Origin: Elysia marginata
Lineage: Eukaryota; Mollusca; Gastropoda; Plakobranchidae
NCBI GenBank assembly: GCA_019649035.1
Contig: BMAT01005807.1
Location: forward strand, 112,129-152,980
Reading direction: 5' to 3'
Length of the DNA stretch: 40,852 nucleotides
Shown here: positions 11,580-24,276 of the stretch, in pieces
Position numbering within the stretch: position 1 is the first letter of the stretch
Layout of the letters: each line of letters opens with the position of its first letter
Notes under the pieces: generated by a model
Told to the model about the DNA's origin: nothing
Seen by the model: only the letters and a program-made list of their open reading frames with translations
Databases searched by the model: none
Position numbers and translations under genes: made by a program

Positions 11580-11935
11580 AGAAGGGCAAAGATGATGATA
11601 ATGAAGAACAACAACAATATAATGATGATGATGATGAGAGGGAGGAGGAGGAGGAAAAAGGTGGTAATGTAGAAGATGAGGATGTAGATAATATTGATGA
11701 TCCAAGTTTAGAAAACCAACACAAAGATGATGACAAGAAGATTATGATAATAATAATAAGAAGAAGGAGAATGATGTGGAGGATGACGATGATGATGATA
11801 GTGAGGGTGATGATGATGAGGAGGATGACGATGATGATGATAGTGAGGGTGATGATGATGAGTAGGAAAAGGATGACAATAAAAAAGACGAGGATGAAGA
11901 TAATAATGCTGATGAAACTTTTGAAAACCAAACAA
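11580..11935 (+). repeat. GAT/GAA-rich minisatellite with acidic-codon reading
   Basis: Purine-rich DNA made of GAT, GAG, GAC and AAG triplets. It includes a perfect 42-bp unit repeated in tandem (11779-11820 and 11821-11862). Read in one frame the unit gives EDDDDDDSEGDDDE. Acidic runs occur before and after it but in different frames and with stops (TGA at 11731, TAG after the second unit). A degenerate motif (SLENQ, later TFENQ) recurs either side. It may be a simple repeat or the decayed remains of an acidic coding segment. I see no intact gene. Confidence 0.75.
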
Positions 11936-12974
11936 ATAAGTCACAGTGTGGTAGGACTCTTTGTATCTTGATTCAATCTGTGCACAGCCAACTCATCTTC
12001 CTTATTAACAGTTTAGGATGTTGTTAACCTTATCAACTAACTGTCCGGAAAGCAAACCGTAAATTTGTTGCACAAAAATATTCAATGATGGTATACAAGA
12101 AAGTCACTGGCTTCTGGGCAATGATTGTGTACAAGAAAGTCCTTTATATTTTTCCCATCATAAGTACATGTATTTGTTGCCCCTGTTTCGTATGACATAT
12201 GTATATAAATAAATATAACTAGTAATGTACAGAAAGATAAAAGTTCAGACATGTCTTGAAGGCTAAACAAGAAATATGTACCGGAAGTGAAACTGTAAGA
12301 GTAACTGCTGGGTTTTGTGCGCAATCTTCGGCAAGCATAGTGCAAGATTCATTGTCGTTATGAACTCGCCACGTTGCTGAGTGAAGAATGTAGTCTGCTC
12401 TCAGGTATAAAATGTCACTATGAGTCAATAGAGAACATGTGACTTAACAGCATTTTCTTTCCTTACCTAAATAATGCTTTATGTTTTCTGAAAACACTCT
12501 TTGCCTTTTTGTTTCTCAGCTGAAATATTGATAACAAGCTATTTTAAAAGAACATTAAGCTACAAGTTTGTAGCATGAGACCTTTTTTGTGTCGCTGGGA
12601 AGTAAAAAAATCACAATATTAAACTAAAAGTCTTTAGCAAAATTAAAAAAAAAAGCGAAATATGACCGCTAAGTGATCAAACATTAAAAAGAAACGTTCC
12701 GTACATTATCTATACTATGGACTCACTATCTCCAGTTAATAATTCTTACACCTCGATGTGCAATCGTCTCATATTAAACAGTTGGCGGCACGATGCGCGA
12801 CATCATATCCCGCTTTAACTATCGCTATTGCCTTGTCTCTCTAGCTTCATTTGTTACAACCGCTCAGCATATATCCAATAAACAACACAGGGGTGCTATT
12901 GAGAAGACTGTCTTAATATTTTCTTTAAAAAGTGAAGTTGTTTATTTCTTTCTATTTCTCTCTCCTTTTCTACC

Positions 12975-12992
12975 NNNNNNNNNNNNNNNNNN
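12975..12992. other. Assembly gap (18 N)
   Basis: A run of N directly after a CT-rich stretch. The true length of the missing sequence is unknown. Confidence 0.99.
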
Positions 12993-13205
12993 CACTTCTA
13001 TGTCTCTCTTCCACGTTTTGTTTATAGGCCCTATTTCTTTGCTGCATAGGGTGACTTCTCGCTCGCAGACATAAGAAAATACCTAGGTGTTAATGTTTCC
13101 ATCTTCTTCGTCAACTTAAGTATAAACCCACCATGACGATATTTTAGAAACTAGCTCTACAAACCCTACTGTTCATCGTGTACGTCTGATGTATTTTAGA
13201 GACTT

Positions 13206-13285
13206 AGAGAGAAAGATAGATAGATAGAAAGATAGATAGAAAGATAGATAGATAGATATATAGATAGATAGATAGAGAGAGAGAT

Positions 13286-13326
<41 letters not shown>
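13206..13326. repeat. Compound GATA then GA microsatellite
   Basis: GATA tetranucleotides interspersed with GAAA change at about 13275 into a pure GA run. The minus-strand open frame over it is repeat translation. Confidence 0.95.
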
Positions 13327-13693
13327 AAGAAAAAGACAGACAACAGAAGAAAAGGGTCTAAGAAAAGAAAAGGTGATGTCGGAGAGAGGTAAGAGAGATT
13401 CAGAAAATTTCAAGGAAAATCAATCTATAGACTTTGAATTAGTACCGCAAGGGATAGAGAGAGAGAGGGTATCACAGAAAGAGAAAGTTAGACGGAAAAA
13501 AAGATAAGGCAAGTGTACCAAGAATAAAATAAACACATGAACTAGAAAGGCAAAAAGAGAAACTTACTGAATTAGGATCTTGAAAATTGTTGGTAAAACA
13601 GTTCTAAGAAAAGGGATAAGCAAGTCATTTTTTTTAAAGTAAGGTATATATTGTAGCTCTAAAAATATTGACAAAACAAGTGAGCTGTCGGCT

Positions 13694-13724
13694 TTACATA
13701 TATATATATAATATATATATAATA
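13694..13724. repeat. AT microsatellite
   Basis: Alternating TA run with one AA break. It could extrude as a cruciform. Confidence 0.9.
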
Positions 13725-15884
13725 CAGTTTATTTCTAATAAAAGGGAGTCTCAGTTCAGAGGTTAAATTACTTTAACCATGTAAGCAGATGTCCTCAAAT
13801 TTAAAATTAGATAAGAGGGGCGGTCTTTATTGAAGGGGTCTTAATCGAGGGAAACGGCTTTTAATCAAATAGTTTAAGGTCTGTAATTTAAGCTGCAAAA
13901 AAGAAAATGGGATGTCTTAGGGAATGTCATTGAGTAAAGAAGTCAACTAATGACGCATTGGAAGATTTCGCTCGTGCTGATTTCACATCAGAGTTAAAAA
14001 CCACGTCTTCTTTATTTTCACAACTTATAATAGAAGAAGCTTAATACAAATATTTCACTTTCATGATACCCAAATTGTCAAAATCCATAAGCCTGAGGTT
14101 TTATACAAATTTTTAGAAAACTCCAAAAATAAGTGCTCACATGAGAAAAATAGTAGTGCAGAAATTTCACAATTGTTTTATGCATTTTACCTGAGTAAAT
14201 GTATTTGACGAACTTTATTATTTATCTTGAAACTTTTTTGACAACTATTTACGGAAAGTAAGACCAATAGTAACTGGCTTTAATCAATGAGTTGATTTAG
14301 AAAAAATATCTGTGTAACATGTATCACCTAAATGTCAGATTAAGCTTGCCTTGACTTATGCACCTGCGGGAAAAAAAGTATAGCCACCTTTGCCCACACC
14401 AAATCATACGTTACAGTTTTTGTTTCTTATCTTGAGTATTTTTATTTTCGATTTGCCGTACATCTAACCCCATGCGTTAGGTTGATCGTATTTCATACTT
14501 TCCGTACCAGTGCTTATTTACTTTCGCTCTTATTTATTTTATCACATGTATCACATGAGCCAGTACATTTGTTTAATTAATGTTTTTAATAATTCAAAGC
14601 ATTTAATATAACGATAAAGAATAATTTGCAAGCGGTAAAATGATACACTAATAAGTACACGCACAGCTCAAAGATTACGCGCAAATTCAGTACCACAAAA
14701 TTAATACAAAAGATGACACCGATTCTCTCCTTCAAATAAATACAGAGATAACTATTAAAAGCGCGACTTGCAGTTTTATAAATAACATTGCGGAAAGATA
14801 AGAAACGGGTATCATATGAAAAGACGATGTGTCTAAAGCATTATGTTTTTTCTTCTATACTCTAAATACATGTACATATGGGCCTTAGAACTGTCGCTGC
14901 GTAGGTTTTTCATCTAGTTCGTGATATTGGGTCCCTTAGGTAAGTTTGTCCTGTGTGAACATTGTCACTGCGAATTGTTCAAAATATTGACAGTGAAGGA
15001 AAGATAGCGTTATATAATATTAAAGCTAATAATGGTTAGAAATGTAGTTTTAGTACAAAGGTGTCTTGGTTAAAAAATACAGCCAAATATGAAGGCTAAT
15101 CTATTAATATTATTTTTGTACATTGTGGGTAAACAAAACTATTTGCTAATAAATGATTATATACTGGCAAAAATTGTGAAGTAAATTAAAATGTATGCTT
15201 TTTGTTGATATTGGCTCCACACATCAACTGACATAATATTAAAAGTTTTGAGGAAGAGTGTTGATTAAACTTTGGTAAAGTTTGTAATTCAAGACCTCAG
15301 TCTTGTCATAGTTATATGCAAACCCAATAGAGTCCCATGTTTAAAAAAAATAGAGAGAAATGACAACCGCTGTGGGTTTGGAAAGTGACTAAAATCCCGC
15401 AATTTCGTGTTGATAGGTAAGGTAATGCATCATTCTAGGGACATGCGCCAAAATCTAGTCAGTTTCAGGCTAAAGCAAAGGAGATTTTCGTTTTTGAGCT
15501 TTTGCTAAATACGCTAATGAACGGGTGACAAGCTAAATAATGAAATATTGGCTTACATAAGCTTAGGGATCTCCACTGCAGAGAGTTGTTTTTGCGGAAG
15601 TCCGAAAGAGCTATGACGCTCAAGTTTCGTTCATCTGCTTGCCAAGTAGATCTATCGATCTATCCCTCCGCTGCTCTAAATTATAATGCAATAGAAGAGT
15701 TTCTAATCTATACACAGCTGTTTGAATCCAAATGCCAGAATAAAATAAAATCCTGCTATAGAATCTAGATCTAGATATATGTTATTAAGATTAGTCCTGC
15801 AGCAGAAACTCATGGTTTAGGGCCAAAAAATGAAGGTGTGAGACGAAGCCACAGACAGAAATTTAAAAATAGATATGTAGACAG

Positions 15885-15951
15885 AGCGAGAGAGAAAGAT
15901 AAATAAATAGAAAGATAGATAGATGGACGGATAGATAGAGATAGATGATAG

Positions 15952-15989
<38 letters not shown>
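15885..15989. repeat. Compound GATA then GA microsatellite
   Basis: Same order as the repeat at 13206-13326: AGAT/GATA tetranucleotides followed by a pure GA run of about 30 bases. Confidence 0.95.
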
Positions 15990-15992
<3 letters not shown>

Positions 15993-16297
15993 ATGGGGAC
16001 TGTGATAAAAAGGAGGATATAAACGGTTATAATAATACAAAAAATAAGAGAAGGCCATGAGAGGAACCTCAAAGACAGAAGTAGTCGCGCAGAAGGTAAG
16101 CCAACTGAAAGAAGAAAACAAACCCAGTTAGTTCAACATTATGAGGCCAAGAAGAGAATATATTATGGTAACTTTTTAATTGGAGGTCAGTCCATTCTTA
16201 TATATACTTTACTTAAACCCTCAATATCGCGCGCACTACACTAGTAGCTTAAAAGTATATTGATTTTTTACGAGTTAATCTAATCCTTCAGGATTGA

Positions 16298-16314
16298 ATG
16301 AAATGCAACCGTAA
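16298..16314 (+). promoter_or_regulatory. Upstream ATGs before gene B, one overlapping its start
   Basis: An ATG at 16303 opens a three-codon frame whose TAA (16312-16314) overlaps the main start as TAATG. Another ATG at 16298 opens an out-of-frame reading into the gene. The main ATG has a good context (G at -3 and G at +4). If the transcript includes this leader, initiation may depend on leaky scanning or reinitiation. The transcription start is not known. Confidence 0.4.
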
Positions 16315-16525
16315 TGGTGCGCAGCCGATATTATGGTTCACAACCTAATGAATTTCAGAATTCCAGAAAGATGACGATTGCTGAGGAAAAATGCACGACT
16401 ACCGCGGGTAACGAGAGTGATAGCGAAACTACTAGACTGTTGTCAGGAGATAGTCACAGAGAAGAGCGTAGAATTTCGGTTCTACGGGCACAGATAGTGG
16501 CTGTTTTGGTACACACGTTTATAAT
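16314..16525 (+). CDS. Gene B exon 1: long N-terminal tail and start of helix 1
   Basis: Encodes residues 1-70 plus two bases and ends at donor GTAGGT (16526). That donor gives VHTFI-I-STGFTYW, the same length as gene A's VHIFM-T-SVSTTYW, and avoids the TAG two bases later. Residues 1-33 have no match in gene A. A second in-frame ATG at 16371 (Met20) would give a shorter tail that still contains the dileucine motif. Confidence 0.85.
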
Positions 16526-19500
16526 GTAGGTATATTTTATTGATTTACAAAGTGTATAAAATCTTTTAAGTAGCTTGTAGGTTGTTCACTATTCTTAGAT
16601 AAATATCCGATCAAACTCATCTATGAAGATTTTTGTGTTTTGCACTATTGATATCACCATCATGAGTATAATCATGTTCAAAATCATCATCACCATTATT
16701 ATAATTATCTTTAAATTATTTTAACCATCATTAAAATCATGAAAACAACATTATTATCAAAAGCAATATCATAATCATCCCCATTTCATCATCACCATTA
16801 CAATCATCATTTTCATTTCATAATCACCATCACTATCATCATCATCATCATCATCACAACCTTTATCATCCACAATAACAACAACAAAAACACCATCATC
16901 AACATAAAAACAATAACATACATTTTTATTTATAGCTCATCAACAACGCCATCATCAACAGCAAAATCATATTCCATGTATCCACACACATTTTTATATA
17001 CTCTTTCGGCGTTTTTGTCATCACACTCATTTCTAGTCTCTTGAAATCCAGCTACTATTTAGTGAGCATTCCAAACAGAAATCTCTATCATTCTCTCTCT
17101 CTGTCTCTCTCTCTGTCTCCGTCTGCCTGTCTGTCTGTCTCTGTCTCTCTGCCTCCCTGTCTCTCTTTTCCCCTCCACATTGAGTTAAAGAGTTTGATTT
17201 TGATTATGGGAATATGATTTTACTCTTGATTTTAACATTATGTGCCATTATTTTTCCATTGGAGAAGAAGACATTGTTGAGGTACAACAAATGTAGTGCA
17301 ACTTTTCTTGCGGTTGTTTGGTTTATGAGCTGAAGAAATAAAAAGTTTTTGTTGCAAAAACATTTGAAGTTGTAAATGACTAATCTCAGATTGTTTTATA
17401 CCAAAGCAGTGTTTTATAGTACTGTTCGATCACCCCTAGATCTAGTAATGATTATTCTACAGTTCAACAGGTTTCACCTATTGGATAGTCTTGACAGAGT
17501 ACCTAGTAGACCGCACGGCACGCGAGGCAGGCTATGACAACCTGAGTTCTGTCGACCACTGTTCTTCCAACGCCAGCGACCTCAACACGAAGCACGCCAA
17601 TGAGGTGCAAGAGAAGGTATTTTTTCCTTTCCAGTCTACCACTGAGAATGATTTAGACAAAAAATAGGGTTCTAAGGAACACACTTGCATGATTGGTTTT
17701 TTCATTTCACGACAGTACATGAAAAAACAAATTTTTTAATTAAAAAAGATGTCATTCCACAATTTTTAACGACATAACGCCTAATCAGACACACGTTAAG
17801 ATAAACTTAATGTTTTTTTCATCTGTTTGCATATATTTTAGAGATAAAAAAAACAGTAATATTTACACTTTTATAATTTTCCATGTTGACTTTGTTAAAT
17901 TGTTCTCATGTTAAGGGAAGTTTTAATTTTTGTTCTTTTTACTCTTCTGGTTTGTTTATTTCTTGTTTGTCAAACCCTATGTGCATCTACCGGATGTCAT
18001 TATTATAATAGGTTGCAGATCTTCTGACGACCTTCACTTTCGTTCAAACCATCCCTGCTTTCTTTGTTTGCTTTTTGGTTGGATCCTATTCGGACTACAT
18101 TGGGCGACGCGTACTGCTGTTGATGCCAATCTTTACGCAACTCGTTATAGTTACAATGACATCTCTTATCATAAGGTAAGATTTATCGTTTGAAAACGGA
18201 AACAAAGTTCAATCTGAAGAAAGGTATTCAAAAGCACCGGACTAAGGCAAGCAAGTAATGTTCTTCAAAGATTTCTCAAGGCGACGACCTTCTTTATTTA
18301 AAATTTAATTTTGAGGTACGCGCTCAAAGCTTACTGCATGGTGTGAATAAAAATGATATGTTATAATATCGTATATGTTACCTTTGACAACGTATTTATG
18401 TTTTTGAAATAACACCTAAGGTACTGTTCTACATATCGTAACATCCTTTATCTTGTGTCTATCCTCAGGTTCAACTTAAATGTGAATCTGTTATACGTAG
18501 GTTTTGCAATGGATGGTATAGCAGGTTCCTGGCCTGCGGTAATCGTTCTAGAATTTGCCATAACAGCTGATCTTAACGCTTCTAAAGACTCTCGCACGAC
18601 GTGGATGTATGTAATCATATGTACGGGGAGTATTATGCTATCTGGTGTTACGATAGCGACAAGCTACCTGATTCAAACCCTAGGCTTTTTCTATGCATCC
18701 TTACTTTTAACTTCCATGGGACTTTTGTGCTTCCTGATACCTCTCTTGTTTTTACAGGTAGGCTTTAACAGTTACTGAGATTTTCAATTTTGTATGTATT
18801 GTTCATTTTAAGCGACATTTGCAATTTAAATGTAATGAAGATGGTGACTTACTGGCCGTTGCAGTGCCATATCATCATGTTATCTATGTAGAAGGCCATA
18901 TCAAGTAGGATTTAATTTAAATTTGAAGCCTTTTCCTTAACAAGTTTACAGAAAAGGTAATTTCGGAAACAAGGAGACTGCAACCATTTTCGGACTCCCA
19001 TCTCTGGTAATTTTTTTGTAGAAAAAGGGATATAAGTCGTTTTCTCGAAACAAGCTATGAGATTTTAAATGTTTTGTTTGAATGTGCCAAGGTATTAAAC
19101 AAACAAACAAACAAACAAAAATTATGTAGGCAGGCTCATATAATCTATTAGAAATCCAAACAGTTCATGCTTTGGATACCCATTACATAACTGTGACACC
19201 CTGCCTTAACTTTAACTATAAAGCATTTGCAAAATTTTAATGACATAAGATTGTTCAATTATTTCTATTGTTACCGGTACTTCCGAAGTACAAAAAAAAG
19301 GATTAAATTCAGGCTGATTGCTTAAACTTTAATATCACAAATAAACAGTATAAGTTTAATCTTTTTAGATTTGAGCGAGTACTATGAATACTTATACCTG
19401 GTTTACTGGAGATAGCAAACCAGCTACATGATCGCCACGATTCGTCAAAGACCTGTTAGGCTATCAATACGCGTTTCCTTTTTGCTTGTCTAAGTCATTG

Positions 19501-22500
19501 AGTTGTTTTTCAGATATAAGAGCAGATGGCGATTCACCTAGTATGCGTGTGGCGACAAATTTTTTCTTTTACACTAAAAAACAATGATATTGCATCAGAG
19601 TTTTTTTTTTGTTTTTTTTTTTAAAATACAAAATGAAATCACCAGTAACCGAACGAAACCGCATACATCTTGATTTGTCATAATTACGGTAATTTGTTTC
19701 ATTTGATGTCTAAATGAAAATATAGAGATGTTAATACTGGCTTTATAAGCATCAACAAATATTTCTACCGTAGGTGTCCACAACATTCGAAAGCCTCTTT
19801 CAAATCAAAGAGTAAATGCATGGTAAAGATCGACAAAGAGTTGCATAATAGGGAGGTGGTCAGGGAAAAACAGGCACATGTCGGAATTTAGAGGTTTAGA
19901 GCTACTGTCATTTTTATACTGTGCATTTTATGCCCTTTAAGTTTAAGACGTTGAAAAATTACAGCTCCAGCTGTTGTAGATCCTGAGGTAATTTATTTCA
20001 AAGCAAGAAATAGCCGTTGGTTGGATAACAAATGTTTACGTTTAAGGATTGTAATTCAAAACTAACCTGAGCGACTTGTCCCTGATTTTCCATGGCCGGT
20101 TCATAACTTTCTGATGGACTCTAATGACAATAATGATGAAAACCGTAAACCAAGATTACTATTCGAAGAGAAATTTCGAGTGTCAACCTCACAGTCATGC
20201 AAACTACTAACTTAAGCAAATTTCAATATCTAATAATAATATTCAACATTAATTTTTTTTTGCACCAAAAATGTTGAAGACATCCCGCTTTCTATCCCTT
20301 TTTGTCTAACACCAGATTATAATATTAAAACAACAGAAATTCCCTCTTGCTGCTAACTCATCCTCTGTACAAGAAAGGAAAAACGTTGGTACAACTTAAA
20401 GAAACACGCTCAGTTAATGTTTTTCCCCTCGTGATGTTTGAAATATGATTATGATGCACACCAGTCTATTGGGCTGACTAAAACTTTCCTCATTTTCTCG
20501 TGTTTTCAAATAACCAGGAAACATTGGTCCACAAGCCGACAAATCGAGTTTGGAACCCATTATTCCATTGCCAGAGATTATTTGGACTATATGTAAGCAA
20601 AGACTCCAGAAGGCGACGTGTCACTCGAGTAATATGTCTGGCAATCTTTGTCTTTTCGGTGGCCAACGACCTGAGTTTGGGAAAAATGGACTCTTTGTAC
20701 CAGCTTCACGAGCCTTTCTGTTGGGATGCTCTCACTATTGGAGAATACGCCAGTATTAGATACGGAGCCAGTAATATCGGGGGTGCGTTTTGGCTCGCCA
20801 TCTTACGTCGATTCTTTCCCGTAGAAGTGCTGGCGGCGGTGGCAATGGCATTCCAGACATGTGCTTATGCGTTCGAAGCTTTAATCAAGAAGTCATGGCA
20901 GTTTTTAATAGGTATTGTATATAAAATATAAGGACAAATAAACCTCTTACAAAATGAGGAATTTAATGTATCAGTTGTAATTCACAAAAAATGACCACGA
21001 TGATATCGGCTTATATAGTTACTGATAATATATAGATCTCGGTGGGAAATTTTTTATTTAATTGGGAATTCAGACTTTGAAGTTATGAATCCGCTCCGTC
21101 GATTAATTTAATAATTTCCTTGTAAAGATAAAACGAATGATTCTTTATTATTTAGAAGCAATGACCGTTCGCACATATAATTTCGTCCAACGTAGGCTCG
21201 AATTTTGAATGGTTCGACTGGAACTTAGAGGTCTTTAGTTTTGAATTTTTCAAGTGTTATTACAAATAGATAATAAATCGGTATTTAAGTATATTGGTTA
21301 TTATAATTTTTCAAATTTGATAAGTAATTTAAAAAATGAGTTTCTTTAGAGTTTTGAATTTTTCAGAATTTCACGTGCTGTGGTTTTTATAAACAAATTT
21401 AAAGCTAAAACTAAATGGAGCAAAAGATGTTCTATTAATTTTTAATTACATCCCGCCTACCTGTTAACACGTAAAATATTAGACAAAGATGTTTAACCAC
21501 ACCACAGAAATCTAAAAATAGAATATTTTAGATTTCTGTGAACCACACATATGTTATATACTCGTATATTATTTATTTGCCAATGTTTTGTATCGTATAG
21601 CATGAACTAACAATAGAAGTTATCTAATCATTTAATCAAACCTGGAGACAAAACGAATAGAAAGCGCAGGGTAAAAATAAATGATATAAAAGAAGTATAC
21701 TACGAGCTTATCATCAAGCAAAATATGCAAGCAAGACAATTTATAATTGAAAGCAAATTAAAAAGAATTAAAAAAAAAACAAAGGAAAAAACTAACAAGG
21801 CTTTAGAAAACTTTCTTAAAATCTAATTAAATTAAGCATTTATATCAATATAAGGTAAACTAGGAGAATATAAACAATAATACCTTGACAAGAATAAATT
21901 TAAATATTAATCATTACGAACGGTGCTAATATATTTCAAAATCAGTCCTCTCCCTTTTAAATTTAAGCATGGAGCTTATATTTTTACGATGAAAAAAATG
22001 GATATAGAAAGGATATCATAAATTCTGAAAAAGGAAAACCAACATCTGGGTTGACTTATTTCAAGAGTTTTGAGCTTGCTATCATACCCAGTATTTTGAT
22101 TATAGATACGAAACTAATGAGATTGCGCTCCAGCTGATCCCGTCATACACCCGCACCGGACGCACTATTGACACACACACACACACCATCACACACACAC
22201 ATTGCTAATAAGTCCGAAGTTCATACATCACGGTTTACACAGGCTCTCAAGGGTAGTTTTTATCAGTTCATATTTCTTGTTGTTTTTATCTTTGTCAAAT
22301 TCAAATTTGTTTGGGACTTTTATCTTGTTGCAAGTTAAAGACTCAATAAAAATGTTCGCCCAATGGCTTCAATTCAGTTGGCCATTTATTTAAATTTTGA
22401 ATTATATTGATTGAATTGAACTTGGAAAGAGGGAGAAAATAAAACAATTATAATAGTTTTATAACTTAAAGTTGAATTGCATGGATGAAATAATTTACTT

Positions 22501-24211
22501 TGAACTTTAGTCGCTAAGATATCTAAAATTTGAGATGTAGAATTTAATTTATAGATCTTCAAACCACTTTTAAGATTAAATATTATTTACAACTATACAC
22601 GAAAAAACTTTATCTTCCGTTGAAACATTTCATATATACAATTTATTTGATAAGCTAGTTCTTTGTATGGTTGTAATATAAGTTTAAAGTTTACCCTTGC
22701 CGGTTTAAATTTCTCCTATGATGTTTTTCGGATTGAGTTCAAGAGTGGAAAGGGCTAGATTAAGACTTTCTCTAAGATGTATTTTTGAAATCGCCTAGGT
22801 TAGCTTTCCCGCACAGGCCTAACTTGTTGCGTTATGTGCTTTTCTTAATCATTGTTGTATCCTCAATAACTTGCCTCGGAAATTTACCACCCAATTCCGT
22901 TTGTTTATTTCACCGTCTTCCATTTCTCTTGTCGCCTAAGTCTGATTACTACAGCTCGCGTGGTCTGTGCACTCTCGCCTACTTCTTCATCTCTCGATCC
23001 CTAATTTTCGACATAACAGTTACGTCAATATCAAACTTGATTAAAAGATTTTGCAGGAGAGAGATATGGCGGGGGCGAATACAATAAAGAAAGAGGTAAA
23101 GGTAAACTACTTTAAATTAAAAAAAAAAGAGTTTCTGGCGGTTTTATACTGCAACTATTCTAAAACGTCTTCTCTATTTAATACTCTACTGATGAGTTCT
23201 GGACGAACAATGTTTTAGCTATTTTTCTATTCTCTTTTCTAGCCTTGAGTAAATTAGGCAATGAGTTAAATATTTCAATAATTCTAGATGTTGATCTCTA
23301 CTGATCTCCCCAGTACCTGGTCTGCTGGTGCCCAACTCGTGTGCTGTGCCCATTGTCCGCTCCATGCTGTCTCTTCTCGTAGCAAGTGATCAACAAGGTA
23401 AGCTATAGCTTTCAAGTGGTTGCGTGTAAAGAAAAAAAACCGGAGACAGTACTATATCTCACGACACAGACAAAACCGAATATGATTATCTAAACCTTGA
23501 TCTTCTTTTGCTTCTTGGGTGAAACCTTGTTGTTTTCATTTCGTTCTATGGAAATGCTATTTGATGAACAGTAGATTATTCTGTGCAAGATGCACCCATA
23601 GGTTTCAAAATTCTTTAAGCTCCACAGCGAGAACCAATGCAAAAGTCTTTTGATCACATTTATAAGAAAAAAAGTCTGATCGTCCGTTTACCTTAACAGG
23701 AGAAAAACCAAATTTCAGCACAACAAATTAAATCAAATGAATTCCAAGGTTTATAACTACTGAACCTTAATGGGCGAGGTGACCTCGGGCAAACTTAGAC
23801 ACCCCGAAAAAAATGAAAGGCGGGAGAACACACATAAATGTCGGCTGTGTGATAGTTTCACCCACTTCCAAACTTTTTCTGTTAAATTCTGCATTAAGTA
23901 GAGTCTAGATTGGATAAAGATCTAACATTTTGATTAAGTGCCTAAATAATATAACTTTAATCTATTTAACTTATCTAGATAATCTTAGTCTTTTTAGATG
24001 ATCCGCCTTTCATTCGCTTTTTCTTTTCTTTTTTAAAATTCTTCTCGGCCTCGGTCAAAGAACTGGAATTTCTAGGCTCTGTTTATTGGTACGATGGGCC
24101 GAACAAAGCGATCGAATCGCTACCGGTAACTTAAAAATATTTTGATAAATAAAAACTCCACCTTTAGGTTTTAGATTTCCAATGATCTTGTCTAGGAAAA
24201 CGCCGTCAGTT

Positions 24212-24276
<65 letters not shown>

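Larger units (their letters stand above)
10410..16313. other. Spacer between genes A and B
   Basis: About 5.9 kb without a supported gene. It holds the acidic-codon GAT minisatellite (11580-11940), an assembly gap, two GATA/GA compound microsatellites and an AT run. No third transporter copy or fragment of one is visible. The promoter of gene B should be near the right end, but no core element stands out. Confidence 0.65.
20912..23313 (+). other. Gene B intron 5
   Basis: 2.4 kb, against 445 bases in gene A. It contains the TSD-flanked palindrome at 21495-21548 and a CA microsatellite at 22170-22200. No exon is recognised. Confidence 0.8.

Noticed and set aside
11563..11971. Long overlapping open frames on both strands
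   Set aside because: Translations of the GAT-rich minisatellite. Ile- and His-rich readings on the other strand have no complexity.
16526..16531. Donor GTATAT at 16530 instead of GTAGGT at 16526
   Set aside because: It would include the in-frame TAG in exon 1 and break alignment with gene A. The earlier donor gives equal length and phase.
22170..24276. Array-like repeats as CRISPR
   Set aside because: Only microsatellites. There are no spaced unique spacers, and the genome is eukaryotic.
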